Assembly: GCF_014651955.1 (NCBI RefSeq)
Contig: NZ_BMXW01000003.1
Span: 62,001 to 126,000 of the forward strand
DNA length: 64,000 bases
Direction: 5' to 3'
From: Shewanella fodinae
GTDB taxonomy: Bacteria; Pseudomonadota; Gammaproteobacteria; Enterobacterales; Shewanellaceae
Shown: positions 1-8,342 of the stretch, one piece after another
Layout of the letters: each line of letters begins with the position of its first letter
How positions within the stretch are numbered: the stretch's first letter is position 1
Translations under genes and position numbers: made by a program
Notes under the pieces: model-generated
The model's database searches: none
Told to the model about the DNA's origin: nothing
Seen by the model: only the letters and a program-made list of their open reading frames with translations

Positions 1-328
1 GCAGTTGCACGCCGGCATCTAAGCTGAAAACGTCGCTGCCCCAATCACGGATGGTCAAGCCGCTAACCTGAGTATCTGCGGCGCTGATCAGCAAAGCACT
101 GCCAGTGCCATCGGCAAACAGCGTGGCACCTGGCGCCGCATGAATGATGAGCGTGTGGGAAATCGTCAGCGGCCCCTGATAACGCCCCACGGGTAACACT
201 ATGGTGTCGCCCGCAGCAGCATTATCCAGCAACGGTTGCAGTGCTTGCCCCGGCTGTGCCTGCCAGTTGGCAGCCAAACACCAGTTGCAGCAACACCATA
301 ACCATCCGATGATCGCCCAACGCATCAT
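1..328 (-). CDS. nosD: NosD-like periplasmic copper-maturation protein (partial, C-terminus outside window)
   Basis: About 109 N-terminal residues are present; the frame is open to the window edge. It begins with two ATGs, a hydrophobic Trp/Cys-rich signal peptide, then a stretch (QALQPLLDNAAAGDTIVLP) followed by GRYQGPL, typical of the first coil of a right-handed parallel beta-helix of the NosD/CASH type. NosD proteins act with NosF and NosY in copper insertion into nitrous oxide reductase. Here it starts 13 bases after nosL in the sulfite reductase operon. Since MccA-type sulfite reductases are known to carry a haem c-copper site, I infer that NosD and NosL supply copper to SirA. NosF, NosY and the SirC/SirD electron-transfer subunits may lie beyond the left edge. 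Confidence 0.8.
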   Translation of the reverse strand, partial: MMRWAIIGWLWCCCNWCLAANWQAQPGQALQPLLDNAAAGDTIVLPVGRYQGPLTISHTLIIHAAPGATLFADGTGSALLISAADTQVSGLTIRDWGSDVFSLDAGVQL

Positions 329-341
329 CTGCCTGAGCGCA

Positions 342-824
342 TTAATGCGCTCCCTCCAACAAACTGAGATTAACTTCTTGATAGCTCAGTACCTTCCCCC
401 CCCAAGAGGCCGCAAACGCCTCCGCGCCCTCACGACTGGAGAATGGTGCTAATGATGGCCCCATAGCACCTTTACGGCGTGAGCCATAGACGTACCAGGC
501 TTTAGACGCATCGATAAAGGCACTGTCGTCTGGATGTTCCCAATCGGTACGCCCAGCATCGTGTACATACATCGCCTTGATGCGCCGTTGGTTTTCCGGC
601 TGCAACGCAAAGCTGAACATATCGCGGGTTGAGCAGAACTTGGGCACTAAGCCGTCACTCATCAACAGTTCGCCCTTGGGGCCAGGATGTTGCTGGATCA
701 CCATGCCACACAGGTGGCAACGATCATGCGCCTGAATGGCTTCAGGCATATAGGAATGTTGCGGTTCTGCTGGGCTGCAGCCACATAGCAGCACAGTTGC
801 TAAAAAAAATAACCATTTCATCAT
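342..824 (-). CDS. nosL: NosL-like copper-binding lipoprotein
   Basis: 160 residues. The lipobox LLCGC near residue 15 predicts an outer-membrane or periplasmic lipoprotein. The conserved motif CHLCGMVI near residue 40 is the Cu(I)-binding region of the NosL family, and the rest matches NosL length. AAGGA upstream supports the first ATG. It lies 10 bases after the CcmI-like gene and 13 before nosD, in a run of same-strand genes behind sirA. Family knowledge: NosL delivers copper. No nitrous oxide reductase is visible here, so the likely client is the copper-containing octahaem sulfite reductase encoded upstream (inference). Confidence 0.85.
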   Translation of the reverse strand: MMKWLFFLATVLLCGCSPAEPQHSYMPEAIQAHDRCHLCGMVIQQHPGPKGELLMSDGLVPKFCSTRDMFSFALQPENQRRIKAMYVHDAGRTDWEHPDDSAFIDASKAWYVYGSRRKGAMGPSLAPFSSREGAEAFAASWGGKVLSYQEVNLSLLEGAH

Positions 825-834
825 GCTATTGTCC

Positions 835-1512
835 TTATCCTTGAGAAAGATTGTCGGCCACCAGTGTGTGGCTTAGCGATGGTTGTAAACGGGCGCGGGC
901 ATTCTCGATCGCCGTCTGCAGCGGCTGTTGGTAATCGGCATACTGTGGCTGCGCTAACAGCCACTGCCACTGCGCAATTGCTGGCAAATATTGCTGACGT
1001 TGAAACAGCGCGTTCGCCAGCAACATACGGGCTTGCAGCTGTGCCGGTTGTTGACGAAAAACTTGCCCCAGTAGCTCACAGGTACTGTCGCTGAGTTGCC
1101 GCTGATCGCGGTAATATTGCAGCTCAGCCAGTTGCGCCAACAACTCAGGTTGGGGGCCTTGAAGATCGATCAGTTGCTGTTGCAGCTGTACCGCTTCTGG
1201 GTAGAGCCCGCCTTGGTTGTACAACGCCACCAGCTCCAGCATCAGTTGCGGCTGCTGCGGTGTTTTTGCCAACTGTCGCCGGGCCTCGGTGATGCGCCCG
1301 GCCAGTTGCAAGTCGATATGCTGATCGACATAGGCCTGCTGCCATTGGCCAAAAGCCCCCAGTTGAACATAAGCCAAGGCGCTAAAAATACTGATGCAGA
1401 ACACCAGCCCCAAGCCCCCGAAACTGGGTTCTTGAGTGCCACCATGACGCCGCGCCAACCACCACAGCAGCAGTGGTAATAGCAGTATTAATAGCAGCAG
1501 AGCAGTTTCCAT
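835..1512 (-). CDS. CcmI/NrfG-like TPR protein for cytochrome c maturation
   Basis: 225 residues. Two N-terminal membrane segments (about 3-19 and 33-52) are followed by a periplasmic region of helical repeats rich in Gln and Leu (about 75-215), the arrangement of CcmI/CycH and NrfG. These proteins hold the C-terminus of apocytochromes and present it to the CcmF/CcmH haem lyase. GGGAGG precedes the ATG. With the divergent CcmF-like and CcmH-like genes at 5225-7493 it should form a second haem lyase dedicated to SirA, which carries the unusual CX15CH haem site. Comparable in role to NrfEFG for nitrite reductase; the client assignment is inferred from context. Confidence 0.75.
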   Translation of the reverse strand: METALLLLILLLPLLLWWLARRHGGTQEPSFGGLGLVFCISIFSALAYVQLGAFGQWQQAYVDQHIDLQLAGRITEARRQLAKTPQQPQLMLELVALYNQGGLYPEAVQLQQQLIDLQGPQPELLAQLAELQYYRDQRQLSDSTCELLGQVFRQQPAQLQARMLLANALFQRQQYLPAIAQWQWLLAQPQYADYQQPLQTAIENARARLQPSLSHTLVADNLSQG

Positions 1513-1524
1513 CGCCGCCTCCCG

Positions 1525-2259
1525 TTACATGCCCGGCATCATGCCGCCATGACTCTTGGCCGGTTTTTCCACTTTGACCAGCTCTACATCGAAGATCAGT
1601 GCTGCTTGCGGTGGCACTGCGCCAACGCCATCGGCGCCGTATGCCAGATCAGCCGGAATAAAAAAGCGTGCTTTGCCACCAGTGTGTAATTGGCGGATCC
1701 CTTCTTCTAATCCAGGGATCATGGTCATCAGTGCAAAACGAACCGGTTGCTCGCCGCTGTTTTCAAATTCAGTACCATCCAGTAGCGTGCCGCGGTATTT
1801 GGCGGTCACCACATCTTCTGGCTTGGGCGCATCCCCAGTGCCTTGCTGTTGCATTTGATACTGCAAGCCACTTTTGAGAGTGGTGACACCGGCAACCTTG
1901 GCATTTTTTTCAAAGAAGGCTGCGGCGGCGGTGCGATTGTTTTCTGCCACTTGTTTACGCTGGGTAGCGCGTGCCTGGTTTAAGGTTTCTGCGCGTTGGT
2001 TCAACAGGTTAACCGTTTCATCATCGGTCAGTTTTCCCTGATTTTTTAGCGCATCGACAAAACCTTCAATCACCAGTGCCACATCGGCCTTGGCCCCTAG
2101 TTGTTGCTGTTGATAAAGCTCGTTGGATAGATAATTTCCCAAGGACAGCCCCATACTGTAAGACTCTTTGTCCTGTTGGGTTTTCAGTTCACCGGCATAG
2201 CTGGTGGCACTGACACATAACGCTAGGCCACCCAGCCATAAAATAGATTTACGCCACAT
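1525..2259 (-). CDS. Periplasmic FKBP-type peptidyl-prolyl isomerase
   Basis: 244 residues with a signal peptide (about 1-22), an N-terminal helical dimerisation domain (LKTQQDKESYSMGLSLGNYL onward to about 130) and a C-terminal FKBP domain (about 135-230: GDAPKPEDVVTAKYRGTLLD, PGLEEGIRQLHTGGKARFFI, PADLAYG). This is the FkpA/Mip/FklB architecture. It catalyses cis-trans isomerisation of prolyl bonds in the periplasm. The mcc operon of Wolinella also carries a prolyl isomerase gene (mccB), so it is probably a folding helper for the octahaem enzyme SirA. GGGAG 8 bases before the ATG fits the start. It lies 12 bases before the CcmI-like gene. Confidence 0.88.
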   Translation of the reverse strand: MWRKSILWLGGLALCVSATSYAGELKTQQDKESYSMGLSLGNYLSNELYQQQQLGAKADVALVIEGFVDALKNQGKLTDDETVNLLNQRAETLNQARATQRKQVAENNRTAAAAFFEKNAKVAGVTTLKSGLQYQMQQQGTGDAPKPEDVVTAKYRGTLLDGTEFENSGEQPVRFALMTMIPGLEEGIRQLHTGGKARFFIPADLAYGADGVGAVPPQAALIFDVELVKVEKPAKSHGGMMPGM

Positions 2260-2308
2260 AATAATTACTCCCTGCTTATTGCCATGTTATTGCTCGTTAA
2301 AAACGGGA

Positions 2309-2728
2309 TCAGGGTTTGGCTACCGGTCGCCCGGAGATGCGCCAGCCGTAGATCCCATCCGGCATTTGTCTTACATCGGTATACCCCAGTTTCATCACTG
2401 CTCTAGCCGCCAGCACGCTGGAGGTACACAGACGGTTAACGCAGTAAAACACCAAGGTGGCATTCTTGTTTTCCGGCAGCAGTTTTTTCCAGTCACGCAC
2501 ATTAAAAAACACCGCACCGGGGATATAACCATCGGCCCAGATTTCCAGAGTATTCACATCGTAAAAATGCACCCCGGGTTGCCCCATCAACGACTCAGCT
2601 TCCCGCATCGAAATCTGGTTTAATTCTTGGTCATAGCGCACTGCTGGACGCGGTTCACCACCGCCCCCCGCCCACACATTCATGGCGGTCAGCCCCAGCA
2701 GTAACACCCAACCACAGCACTTGCTCAT
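2309..2728 (-). CDS. Exported rhodanese-like protein
   Basis: 139 residues with a signal peptide ending near AWG/GGG (about residue 22) and one rhodanese domain. The line PGVHFYDVNTLEIWADGYIPGA is the typical start of the fold, and the active loop VFYCVNRLCTSS carries the candidate persulfide cysteine followed by a second cysteine. Rhodaneses transfer sulfane sulfur. In a sulfite reductase operon it may handle sulfide or polysulfide products in the periplasm, or assist haem-site maturation; the substrate is unknown. It is separated from sirA by a strong hairpin and has a very good ribosome site (GAGGAGGAC) directly after it, so it is probably translated at its own level. Confidence 0.82.
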   Translation of the reverse strand: MSKCCGWVLLLGLTAMNVWAGGGGEPRPAVRYDQELNQISMREAESLMGQPGVHFYDVNTLEIWADGYIPGAVFFNVRDWKKLLPENKNATLVFYCVNRLCTSSVLAARAVMKLGYTDVRQMPDGIYGWRISGRPVAKP

Positions 2729-2742
2729 GATTTAGTCCTCCT

Positions 2743-2771
2743 CAGGCTTCCGGTATCACACCGGAAGCCTG
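2743..2771 (-). other. Intercistronic hairpin between sirA and the rhodanese gene
   Basis: A perfect 12-bp inverted repeat (CAGGCTTCCGGT / ACCGGAAGCCTG, 5-base loop) sits just after the sirA stop codon. No T-run follows; instead the ribosome site of the rhodanese gene follows. This looks like an mRNA-stabilising or processing hairpin that could keep sirA message more abundant than the downstream helper genes, rather than a full terminator. Confidence 0.7.
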
Positions 2772-2780
2772 CTTTAACAT

Positions 2781-4814
2781 TTACAGCTTGCTACTGCCCT
2801 TGATAATTGCCTGCGCCTGTGTGACGTAGGTCAGCGCGGCATCCAGACGTTGACGGGTATAACGCGGTGCGTGAACCCCCCAGGAACCGTCTTTTCTGAC
2901 CAACTCCAGTGCATCGCTGGCTTTTTCAGTCAGCAACAACACCTGAGTCTTGTCAGCCACTGACAGATTGGCTTTCTGCAACTGGCGATTGACCTGTTTG
3001 ACCGCACTTTCCACTTTGGCAAAGGTGTCTTTTACCGGGGTCTGCCAAGCCATCACTTTGCCGTAGATCTGCTGTTGATCTTTGAACTGCAGTGAAGCGC
3101 CCATGTTGGACTGGAACTGGCTATGGCAACCTTTGTTGTCTACCACGTCGTGGTCAGAAACTGAGGTACGGGCACAGCTCCACATCAGGTCGATATAACC
3201 GTGACCGTTTTCATCCTTGGCAATAGTCCAGCCTTTGGTGGTGCTCTTACGTGGTTGGCCCTCTGGCGGATTCAAACTCTTACGATCTGGACTGATGTCA
3301 ATTTTCCACAGGTGAGACTTACGCACCGCATCGAAACCGGCATGGTCTGGATACTGAATCGCTGTGAAGTTCTCACAGCTACCCATATTCGGCATATGAC
3401 AAGCAGTACAGCTAGATTTGCTGTGAGTCGTAGTGTTACGCGCCATTTCCGCCTGCGCTTCGTGGCAATCCACACACTGTTTCTTCAACCCTGGTACGGT
3501 GAAACCAGATTTCCAGTCGTTAGCGGTCACTTCGTGTGGGTCATGACAGGTAGAGCAGCGCATGCCTTTGTCATAATGTTCAGACATGAACATCTGCGCC
3601 CCTTCAGTACCACAGGAAGGACAAGCGGACTTGAACTTGGCGTTAAAGGCATATTCCAGTTTGTCTTTGCCCTGCGGAGTATCAGCCTGCGCATCTATGT
3701 AGTTGAAGCGCTGGTGACAACGTTCACAGTTGGAAGGCATTCCGCCGCCGATACCGCCGGCCAGATGACCACCGGCGCCATGACACTCTTCACAAGCGAT
3801 ACCACGGCTGATGGTGTGTTCTTGCAGTTTCTTGGCATCGCCAAGTGCCGCAAAAAATTCATCTTTAGTTTTGAAGTCAAACTTGAAGGTGTGGCACACC
3901 TCGCAGTAAGAACTGGCGGGTTGGAACAGGAAGTTTTTGCCATAGCTCGCACCATAGGAGGTCATCCCCCATTGGTGTGAGCCACTGCCGCCGAACTCTT
4001 TCATTTCGGTTGGGAAATCAGGAATCACTTTTTTGATCTTTTTAGCCATTTCCGGGGTCAACCACTCGGCCCAGCCACGGGAGAACTGGTTGCCACCTGC
4101 CACCAAGGTGCCTGTGCCGTCTTTCAGCAAACCGCCTTCAATATGGTAAGAACCGCGCACCAGCCAGTTATCGATATAACCGTACTTGGTACGTGGGGTA
4201 CCAATGGTGGCATAGATGGTGTCAGGGGTGATGCCGTCTGCCAGAATTGACGCCTGCGATCCGTAAAGTTTTTTCTTCAGATCGTTATCCACTTCAGGAT
4301 GTTCACCCGGGAAACGGATTGATTGGGCGTGACGTGAACGTTTCCACTTTTCATACTGTACTTGGTGGCACTCGCCGCATTTTTCCGGCCCAACAAACTT
4401 GTTGGGATAATCCAGAATCGACTTAGCCCCTAAACGGTACTGCACCGCAGCGGGATGTCCGGCACGTTTGGCGTACTTGGCGCTGCCGCCCGCTTCCAGA
4501 TACTCTTCGCCGCGGTCTGATACCTGATATTCCCCTTTTATCCGGCCTTCGGCGGCATATTTAAAGATAGGATGGTGTTCAAACAAAAAATCGAACAGTT
4601 CCTTTTCTTGCACCACATAATCGTCCAGCGTTTTCACGCCACGGGTGGGTTCTGTCAGATCCGGGTGAGCAATCACTTCAAGCGCCGCTTCACTCATGCT
4701 CTTGTTGTTATGTCCCGGTTTACCGTCAGAGGTCGCCATCACCGGGCTGACTGCTATGGCAGTGCCCAGACAAAACAGTGCGCCAGCAACTGTTTTGGTA
4801 TTCCATGGTTTCAT
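2781..4814 (-). CDS. sirA: Octahaem c-type sulfite reductase SirA/MccA
   Basis: 677 residues, exported by a signal peptide ending near AVSPVMA. Haem motifs, numbered from the ATG: CXXCH at about 146, 304, 341, 363, 420, 447 and 469, then one C-X15-CH from Cys547 to Cys563-His564. Seven ordinary sites plus one CX15CH is the signature of MccA/SirA, the periplasmic six-electron sulfite reductase. Extra cysteines (CPSCG at about 398-401 and GSCENF near 480) are candidates for the copper ligands known in MccA. The ATG at 4814 is preferred over the GTG one codon upstream because GAGGAGAGAG is correctly spaced. It heads a leftward operon with maturation and copper genes and diverges from a CcmF-type lyase. 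Expected electron donors SirC and SirD are not in the window. Confidence 0.95.
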   Translation of the reverse strand: MKPWNTKTVAGALFCLGTAIAVSPVMATSDGKPGHNNKSMSEAALEVIAHPDLTEPTRGVKTLDDYVVQEKELFDFLFEHHPIFKYAAEGRIKGEYQVSDRGEEYLEAGGSAKYAKRAGHPAAVQYRLGAKSILDYPNKFVGPEKCGECHQVQYEKWKRSRHAQSIRFPGEHPEVDNDLKKKLYGSQASILADGITPDTIYATIGTPRTKYGYIDNWLVRGSYHIEGGLLKDGTGTLVAGGNQFSRGWAEWLTPEMAKKIKKVIPDFPTEMKEFGGSGSHQWGMTSYGASYGKNFLFQPASSYCEVCHTFKFDFKTKDEFFAALGDAKKLQEHTISRGIACEECHGAGGHLAGGIGGGMPSNCERCHQRFNYIDAQADTPQGKDKLEYAFNAKFKSACPSCGTEGAQMFMSEHYDKGMRCSTCHDPHEVTANDWKSGFTVPGLKKQCVDCHEAQAEMARNTTTHSKSSCTACHMPNMGSCENFTAIQYPDHAGFDAVRKSHLWKIDISPDRKSLNPPEGQPRKSTTKGWTIAKDENGHGYIDLMWSCARTSVSDHDVVDNKGCHSQFQSNMGASLQFKDQQQIYGKVMAWQTPVKDTFAKVESAVKQVNRQLQKANLSVADKTQVLLLTEKASDALELVRKDGSWGVHAPRYTRQRLDAALTYVTQAQAIIKGSSKL

Positions 4815-5224
4815 CACTCTCTCCTCAATTTTTTAAAATGGTGATGCTCGGTTCCGAACAGCAAATGGCCAGCAACTACCCTGCAAAGCAGCCACTTCAG
4901 GAACCGGCACCGGCTAATAATGGGTAGACACATGCCTGAAAAATCTGCGCTGGCGCACACTGAAAAATCTGTCACATCTCAGAAATTGTGAAACGATAAA
5001 AATCATTTAATTTCATTATGTTAATTATTTATCATTACTAATAATTCAGTTCTCAAACGGCTCTTTTCAACTCTCAAAAAATCTCAAAAACCGGTTGTAT
5101 TTGTGAAAAGTTCACAAGCGGAATAGCAACCTCAGCGGGATCACAGTTTGCTGATGAATACACGCTAAATTCAGCTGAGCTGACGGGACGTTCCACAATA
5201 GTAGTGGCAGACAAGGAGACGGAT
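4815..5224. promoter_or_regulatory. Divergent promoter region of the sulfite reductase cluster
   Basis: 410 bases without a gene between sirA (leftward) and the CcmF-like gene (rightward). The centre is A+T-rich (about 4985-5060). It holds three direct TCTCAAA repeats at 5051, 5072 and 5082, spaced 21 and 10 bases and so on one face of the helix, and a perfect palindrome at 5101-5117. These are candidate sites for a shared activator of both operons. The regulator is not identifiable from sequence. Confidence 0.6.
5101..5117. promoter_or_regulatory. 17-bp perfect palindrome, possible regulator site
   Basis: TTGTGAA-AAG-TTCACAA, two exact 7-base arms around 3 bases. It contains the CRP half sites TGTGA and TCACA, but with 5 rather than the usual 6 bases between them, so it is either a weak CRP-family site or the operator of another dimer. 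It lies about 110 bases upstream of the CcmF-like start. Confidence 0.55.
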
Positions 5225-7117
5225 ATGGCAGCAGAAATGGGGCATTTACTGCTGATCCTGGCAATGGCAATGATGTGGGGCACCGCATTCTGTGTGATGT
5301 GGCTTCCACCCACCCCAACCCACTTTAGGCTGAGCCAGTTGCTGGCTGATAGTGCCACGCTGGCAGTGTTCGCCAGTTATCTGTTGCTGAGTTACTGCTT
5401 TATTACTGATGATTTTTCGGTGCGTTATGTTGCCGACAACAGCAACAGCCAGCTACCGCTACTGTATAAGGTGGCCGCCGTTTGGGGCAGTCACGAAGGT
5501 TCATTGTTGCTGTGGTTATTGATACTTGGCGGATTGCTGCAATATTTCCGTCGCAGCTCGTTAGTGTTACTGCAACGGCAAGGGCTTGGGATATTAGCGG
5601 CGTTTGCTGGCGCCTTTGCGTTAGTGATGTTGTTAAGTGCCAATCCCTTTGTGCGGCTATTACCGGCCGTGCCGCCGGAAGGACGCGATCTTAACCCGAT
5701 TCTGCAGGATATTGGCCTGATCCTACATCCGCCGCTGTTGTTTGCCGGATATGCATTACTTGGGGCGCTGTTTGCCATCTGCGTGGCTATTTTGCTGGAT
5801 GGCAGATTTCATCAGGCATGGCGTGCGCTCAGACATTTGAGTTTGCTGAGTTGGCTGTTTTTGAGTGCAGGTAACGTGTTGGGTGCCTGGTGGGCGTACA
5901 GCGAACTGGGCTGGGGCGGTTGGTGGTTCTGGGATCCCGTAGAAAATGCCGCCTTTATTCCTTGGTTGCTCACTACCGCCCTGCTGCACTGTTTACTGCC
6001 CAAACAGCCTTCACCACAACTGGCACGGCTCAGTCTGCTGCTCGGGATTATCGCTTTTGGTAGTTGTCTATTGGGCACGTTTCTGGTGCGTTCGGGGATT
6101 GTGCAATCGGTGCACGCGTTTACCAGCAATGCCGAGCGCGGCTCGCTGTTGTTACTGTTGATGGCACTGATGCTGCTGCCAGCATTGTGGCTTTATGGCA
6201 AGCGCAGCACCCAGCTTAAATGTTATGGAGAGCCCGCCGCAATCGCGCTATTGCTAGGCATTGCATTATTGCTGGCGGCATCGTTCTCAATACTGCTCGG
6301 CACCCTTTATCCCTTGCTTTGTGAATTGTCAGGATTGGGAACACTGTCGGTAGGTGCGCCCTATTTCAATATGATTTTCGTGCCCTTATTACTGCTGATG
6401 GCAGTGCTGATGAGCTGGAGCTTTATTCGGCGGCACGGTAACGGTTGGCTAATGTTGCCGTGGCTGTTACTCAGTGGGTTGTGGGTTTTGCTGTTTCCCG
6501 GCCACAGCCCGGTGTTCACGTTTCTCGGCATTGCCGCTGCCAGCGGCTTACTGCTGGCCGAGACTCAGCTTTGGTTTTACCCCCAAGCGCGTCACCCCGC
6601 GCTTGCGGCGCGCATCGCCCATGTCGCCGTGGCAATTGCGATTTTGGGCGGCACCTGCAGCAGTCAGTACGAAACCGAAGCGCTGCTGCGCATGAGTGCC
6701 GATCAGGGGCGCACATTGCACGGTAGCTTTGGCAGCTACAGTTTTGTCTATCGCAATACCCAGACGCTGGAGCAAAGGGCCTATCACGCTATTGCCGCAG
6801 ACATTGAGCTGTATCGCGGGCAAGCGCAACTTATCACCACGCTACAGCCACAGCGACAGACCTTTCGCAGCAACGGCATGGAAGTCACTGAAGCGGCGGT
6901 GTACCACGGCTGGCTACAAGATTTTTATGTATCGCTTGGGCAAGAGTTGGAGCCCGGCGTCTATCTGGTGCGGATCAGCATTAAACCACTGATTAGCTGG
7001 CTGTGGCTCGGCGGATTATTACTGCTGCCAGCCGCTTTATTGGCTTATTGCCCTCGGCGTTACCGGCGGCCGATTACCCACCACAAAAACGTTAACCAAG
7101 GAGTGGTTTATGAATAG
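5225..7117 (+). CDS. CcmF-like haem lyase subunit dedicated to SirA
   Basis: About 630 residues with many membrane segments. Diagnostic CcmF features: WGSHEGSLLLW (about 85-95), LHPPLLFAGY, the tryptophan-rich haem-handling motif WGGWWFWDPVENAAFIPW near 230, and LLGTFLVRSGIVQSVHAF with its conserved histidine near 295. Family role: ligation of haem to apocytochrome c together with CcmH and CcmI. The ATG at 5225 is chosen because AAGGAG precedes it; the upstream GTG at 5204 lacks a site. Its last bases overlap the CcmH-like start by 8. Placed beside sirA, it probably serves the unusual CX15CH motif, comparable to NrfE for nitrite reductase; in Wolinella this job is done by an unrelated CcsA1-type lyase. 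Confidence 0.9.
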   Translation: MAAEMGHLLLILAMAMMWGTAFCVMWLPPTPTHFRLSQLLADSATLAVFASYLLLSYCFITDDFSVRYVADNSNSQLPLLYKVAAVWGSHEGSLLLWLLILGGLLQYFRRSSLVLLQRQGLGILAAFAGAFALVMLLSANPFVRLLPAVPPEGRDLNPILQDIGLILHPPLLFAGYALLGALFAICVAILLDGRFHQAWRALRHLSLLSWLFLSAGNVLGAWWAYSELGWGGWWFWDPVENAAFIPWLLTTALLHCLLPKQPSPQLARLSLLLGIIAFGSCLLGTFLVRSGIVQSVHAFTSNAERGSLLLLLMALMLLPALWLYGKRSTQLKCYGEPAAIALLLGIALLLAASFSILLGTLYPLLCELSGLGTLSVGAPYFNMIFVPLLLLMAVLMSWSFIRRHGNGWLMLPWLLLSGLWVLLFPGHSPVFTFLGIAAASGLLLAETQLWFYPQARHPALAARIAHVAVAIAILGGTCSSQYETEALLRMSADQGRTLHGSFGSYSFVYRNTQTLEQRAYHAIAADIELYRGQAQLITTLQPQRQTFRSNGMEVTEAAVYHGWLQDFYVSLGQELEPGVYLVRISIKPLISWLWLGGLLLLPAALLAYCPRRYRRPITHHKNVNQGVVYE

Positions 7118-7493
7118 CAGACACCGGCTAGCGCCGTTGCTAGCGATAGCACTGCTGCTGAGCCTGCCATTAGCTGGCGCGGAGCAGGACCTTATCCGGC
7201 TCAGTAATGATATTGCCAAGGAACTGCGTTGTCCGGCTGCGATCAATCAAAATCTGTTTGAATCGGAAGCACCAATTGCGGCGGAGCTGAAAGCGCAGAT
7301 TTACCAGAAATTGCAGCAAGGCGAAGACCGCGAGCAGATCATTAATTTCATGGTGCAACGCTATGGTGAACGTATTCGCTATCAACCGCCACTGACCCCG
7401 GCCACAGTGGTGCTATGGACCGCACCAGCGTTACTGGTGTTGGGCTGTGGCGGCTTACTGCTGCTGGGGCGGCGCCAAGGAGACAACAGATGA
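7110..7493 (+). CDS. CcmH/NrfF-like protein with incomplete redox motif
   Basis: 127 residues: signal peptide, CcmH core, then one membrane helix (about 99-120) and a short basic tail. The core follows NrfF closely (QNLFESEAPIAAELKAQIYQKL, then VQRYGERIRYQPPLTPATVVLW). CcmH proteins normally have LRCPxCQ, whose two cysteines reduce the apocytochrome haem motif. Here it reads LRCPAAINQNL, so the second cysteine is replaced by alanine. The bases tgtccggctgcg are clear, so this is not a frameshift. The gene overlaps both neighbours (8 and 4 bases), indicating translational coupling in a three-gene operon. It may form a mixed disulfide only, or rely on the thioredoxin-like protein that follows. 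Confidence 0.85.
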   Translation: MNSRHRLAPLLAIALLLSLPLAGAEQDLIRLSNDIAKELRCPAAINQNLFESEAPIAAELKAQIYQKLQQGEDREQIINFMVQRYGERIRYQPPLTPATVVLWTAPALLVLGCGGLLLLGRRQGDNR

Positions 7494-8056
7494 AACATTA
7501 CGTAATTTGGCTATTGCTGCTGTGGTCACTACTGCCTACAAGCGCTGCGCAGGCCAATGACCAAGTGTTGCCGAAACCTATGGTGCTCCGACAACTGGTA
7601 ATGCTGCAACATCCACAACCACTGCCGCTGATAGCATTGAGTGATTTACAGGGGAACGCCCACAACTTTGCTGATAATCATGGCCGAATCACAGTGCTCA
7701 GCCTGTGGGCGACCTGGTGCACTTTGTGTGTGCGTGACTTGCAGCACCTGCAGCAGTTGCTGCCACAGCTTGATGCACAAAAGATCAGCGTGGTGCCACT
7801 ATCGATTGATGAAGATCTGACGTTAGTGCCACCATTTTTGCAACAACATCAACTGCAGTTTCAGCAGATATGGCTCGACCCACAACAACAGGTAGCAGAC
7901 ATTCTGCCCACCGATGTCGTCCCAGCCACATTTTTACTGAATGATAATGGGGAACTCGTTGGTTTTGTGCGTGGCTATGTGGACTGGGCGGATGCCAGCG
8001 TTGCGCCCTACTTGCGGCAGTTAGCTGATCAGTATGTCAATCTGCCACAACCGTAA
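7490..8056 (+). CDS. Thioredoxin-like thiol-disulfide protein (TlpA/CcmG-like)
   Basis: 188 residues: signal peptide to about AQA-ND, then a thioredoxin fold of the AhpC-TSA/TlpA class. The active motif WATWCTLC near 75-82 has both cysteines. It would reduce haem-site cysteines of the apocytochrome, or its CcmH-like partner, in the periplasm. The ATG overlaps the CcmH-like stop as ATGA, which fixes the start; a longer in-frame reading from 7415 would lie inside the previous gene. Last gene of the rightward maturation operon. Confidence 0.85.
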   Translation: MKHYVIWLLLLWSLLPTSAAQANDQVLPKPMVLRQLVMLQHPQPLPLIALSDLQGNAHNFADNHGRITVLSLWATWCTLCVRDLQHLQQLLPQLDAQKISVVPLSIDEDLTLVPPFLQQHQLQFQQIWLDPQQQVADILPTDVVPATFLLNDNGELVGFVRGYVDWADASVAPYLRQLADQYVNLPQP

Positions 8057-8132
8057 CTGAACACTCTATGGTCTGTAGACCAACTTGGGCTCACGGCCAC
8101 TGCTGTTTCTGGCACTACCGTGTTTTTCGCCG

Positions 8133-8174
8133 ACTTCCTCGTCCGATACGCCAAGGGCGAGGAAGTGTTCTTTT
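8133..8174 (+). terminator. Probable terminator after the maturation operon
   Basis: ACTTCCTCG at 8133-8141 pairs with CGAGGAAGT at 8158-8166 (inner GG/CC pairs possible), followed by gttctttt. It separates the CcmF/H/TlpA operon from deaD. The remaining roughly 170 bases upstream of deaD would be its leader; long leaders are known for cold-shock helicase genes. Confidence 0.6.
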
Positions 8175-8342
8175 ACTACAGATTATTGATGATTTTGTAT
8201 TATACTTGAGCGACAGCGCTGGATATTTGTTGCGCATAGCGTTATAATCCGCCGCTTTTGAAACGGAAAGTCGACGCGGGGTTGATTTTCCTGCTGTAAA
8301 ATTCTTTTTGCGTTCTCAACGCACCCACAAGGCTACAATCTA

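Noticed and set aside
3611-3624. CPSCG in SirA as a ninth haem site
   Set aside because: No histidine follows the second cysteine; more likely a metal-ligand region, as known for the copper site of MccA.
3201-3980. Long open frame (259 codons) on the plus strand inside sirA
   Set aside because: It is the reverse of a strongly supported octahaem cytochrome gene and its product has no recognisable domain.
5101-5117. Canonical CRP site
   Set aside because: Half sites are right but spacing is 5 instead of 6 bases, so it is listed only as a palindrome.
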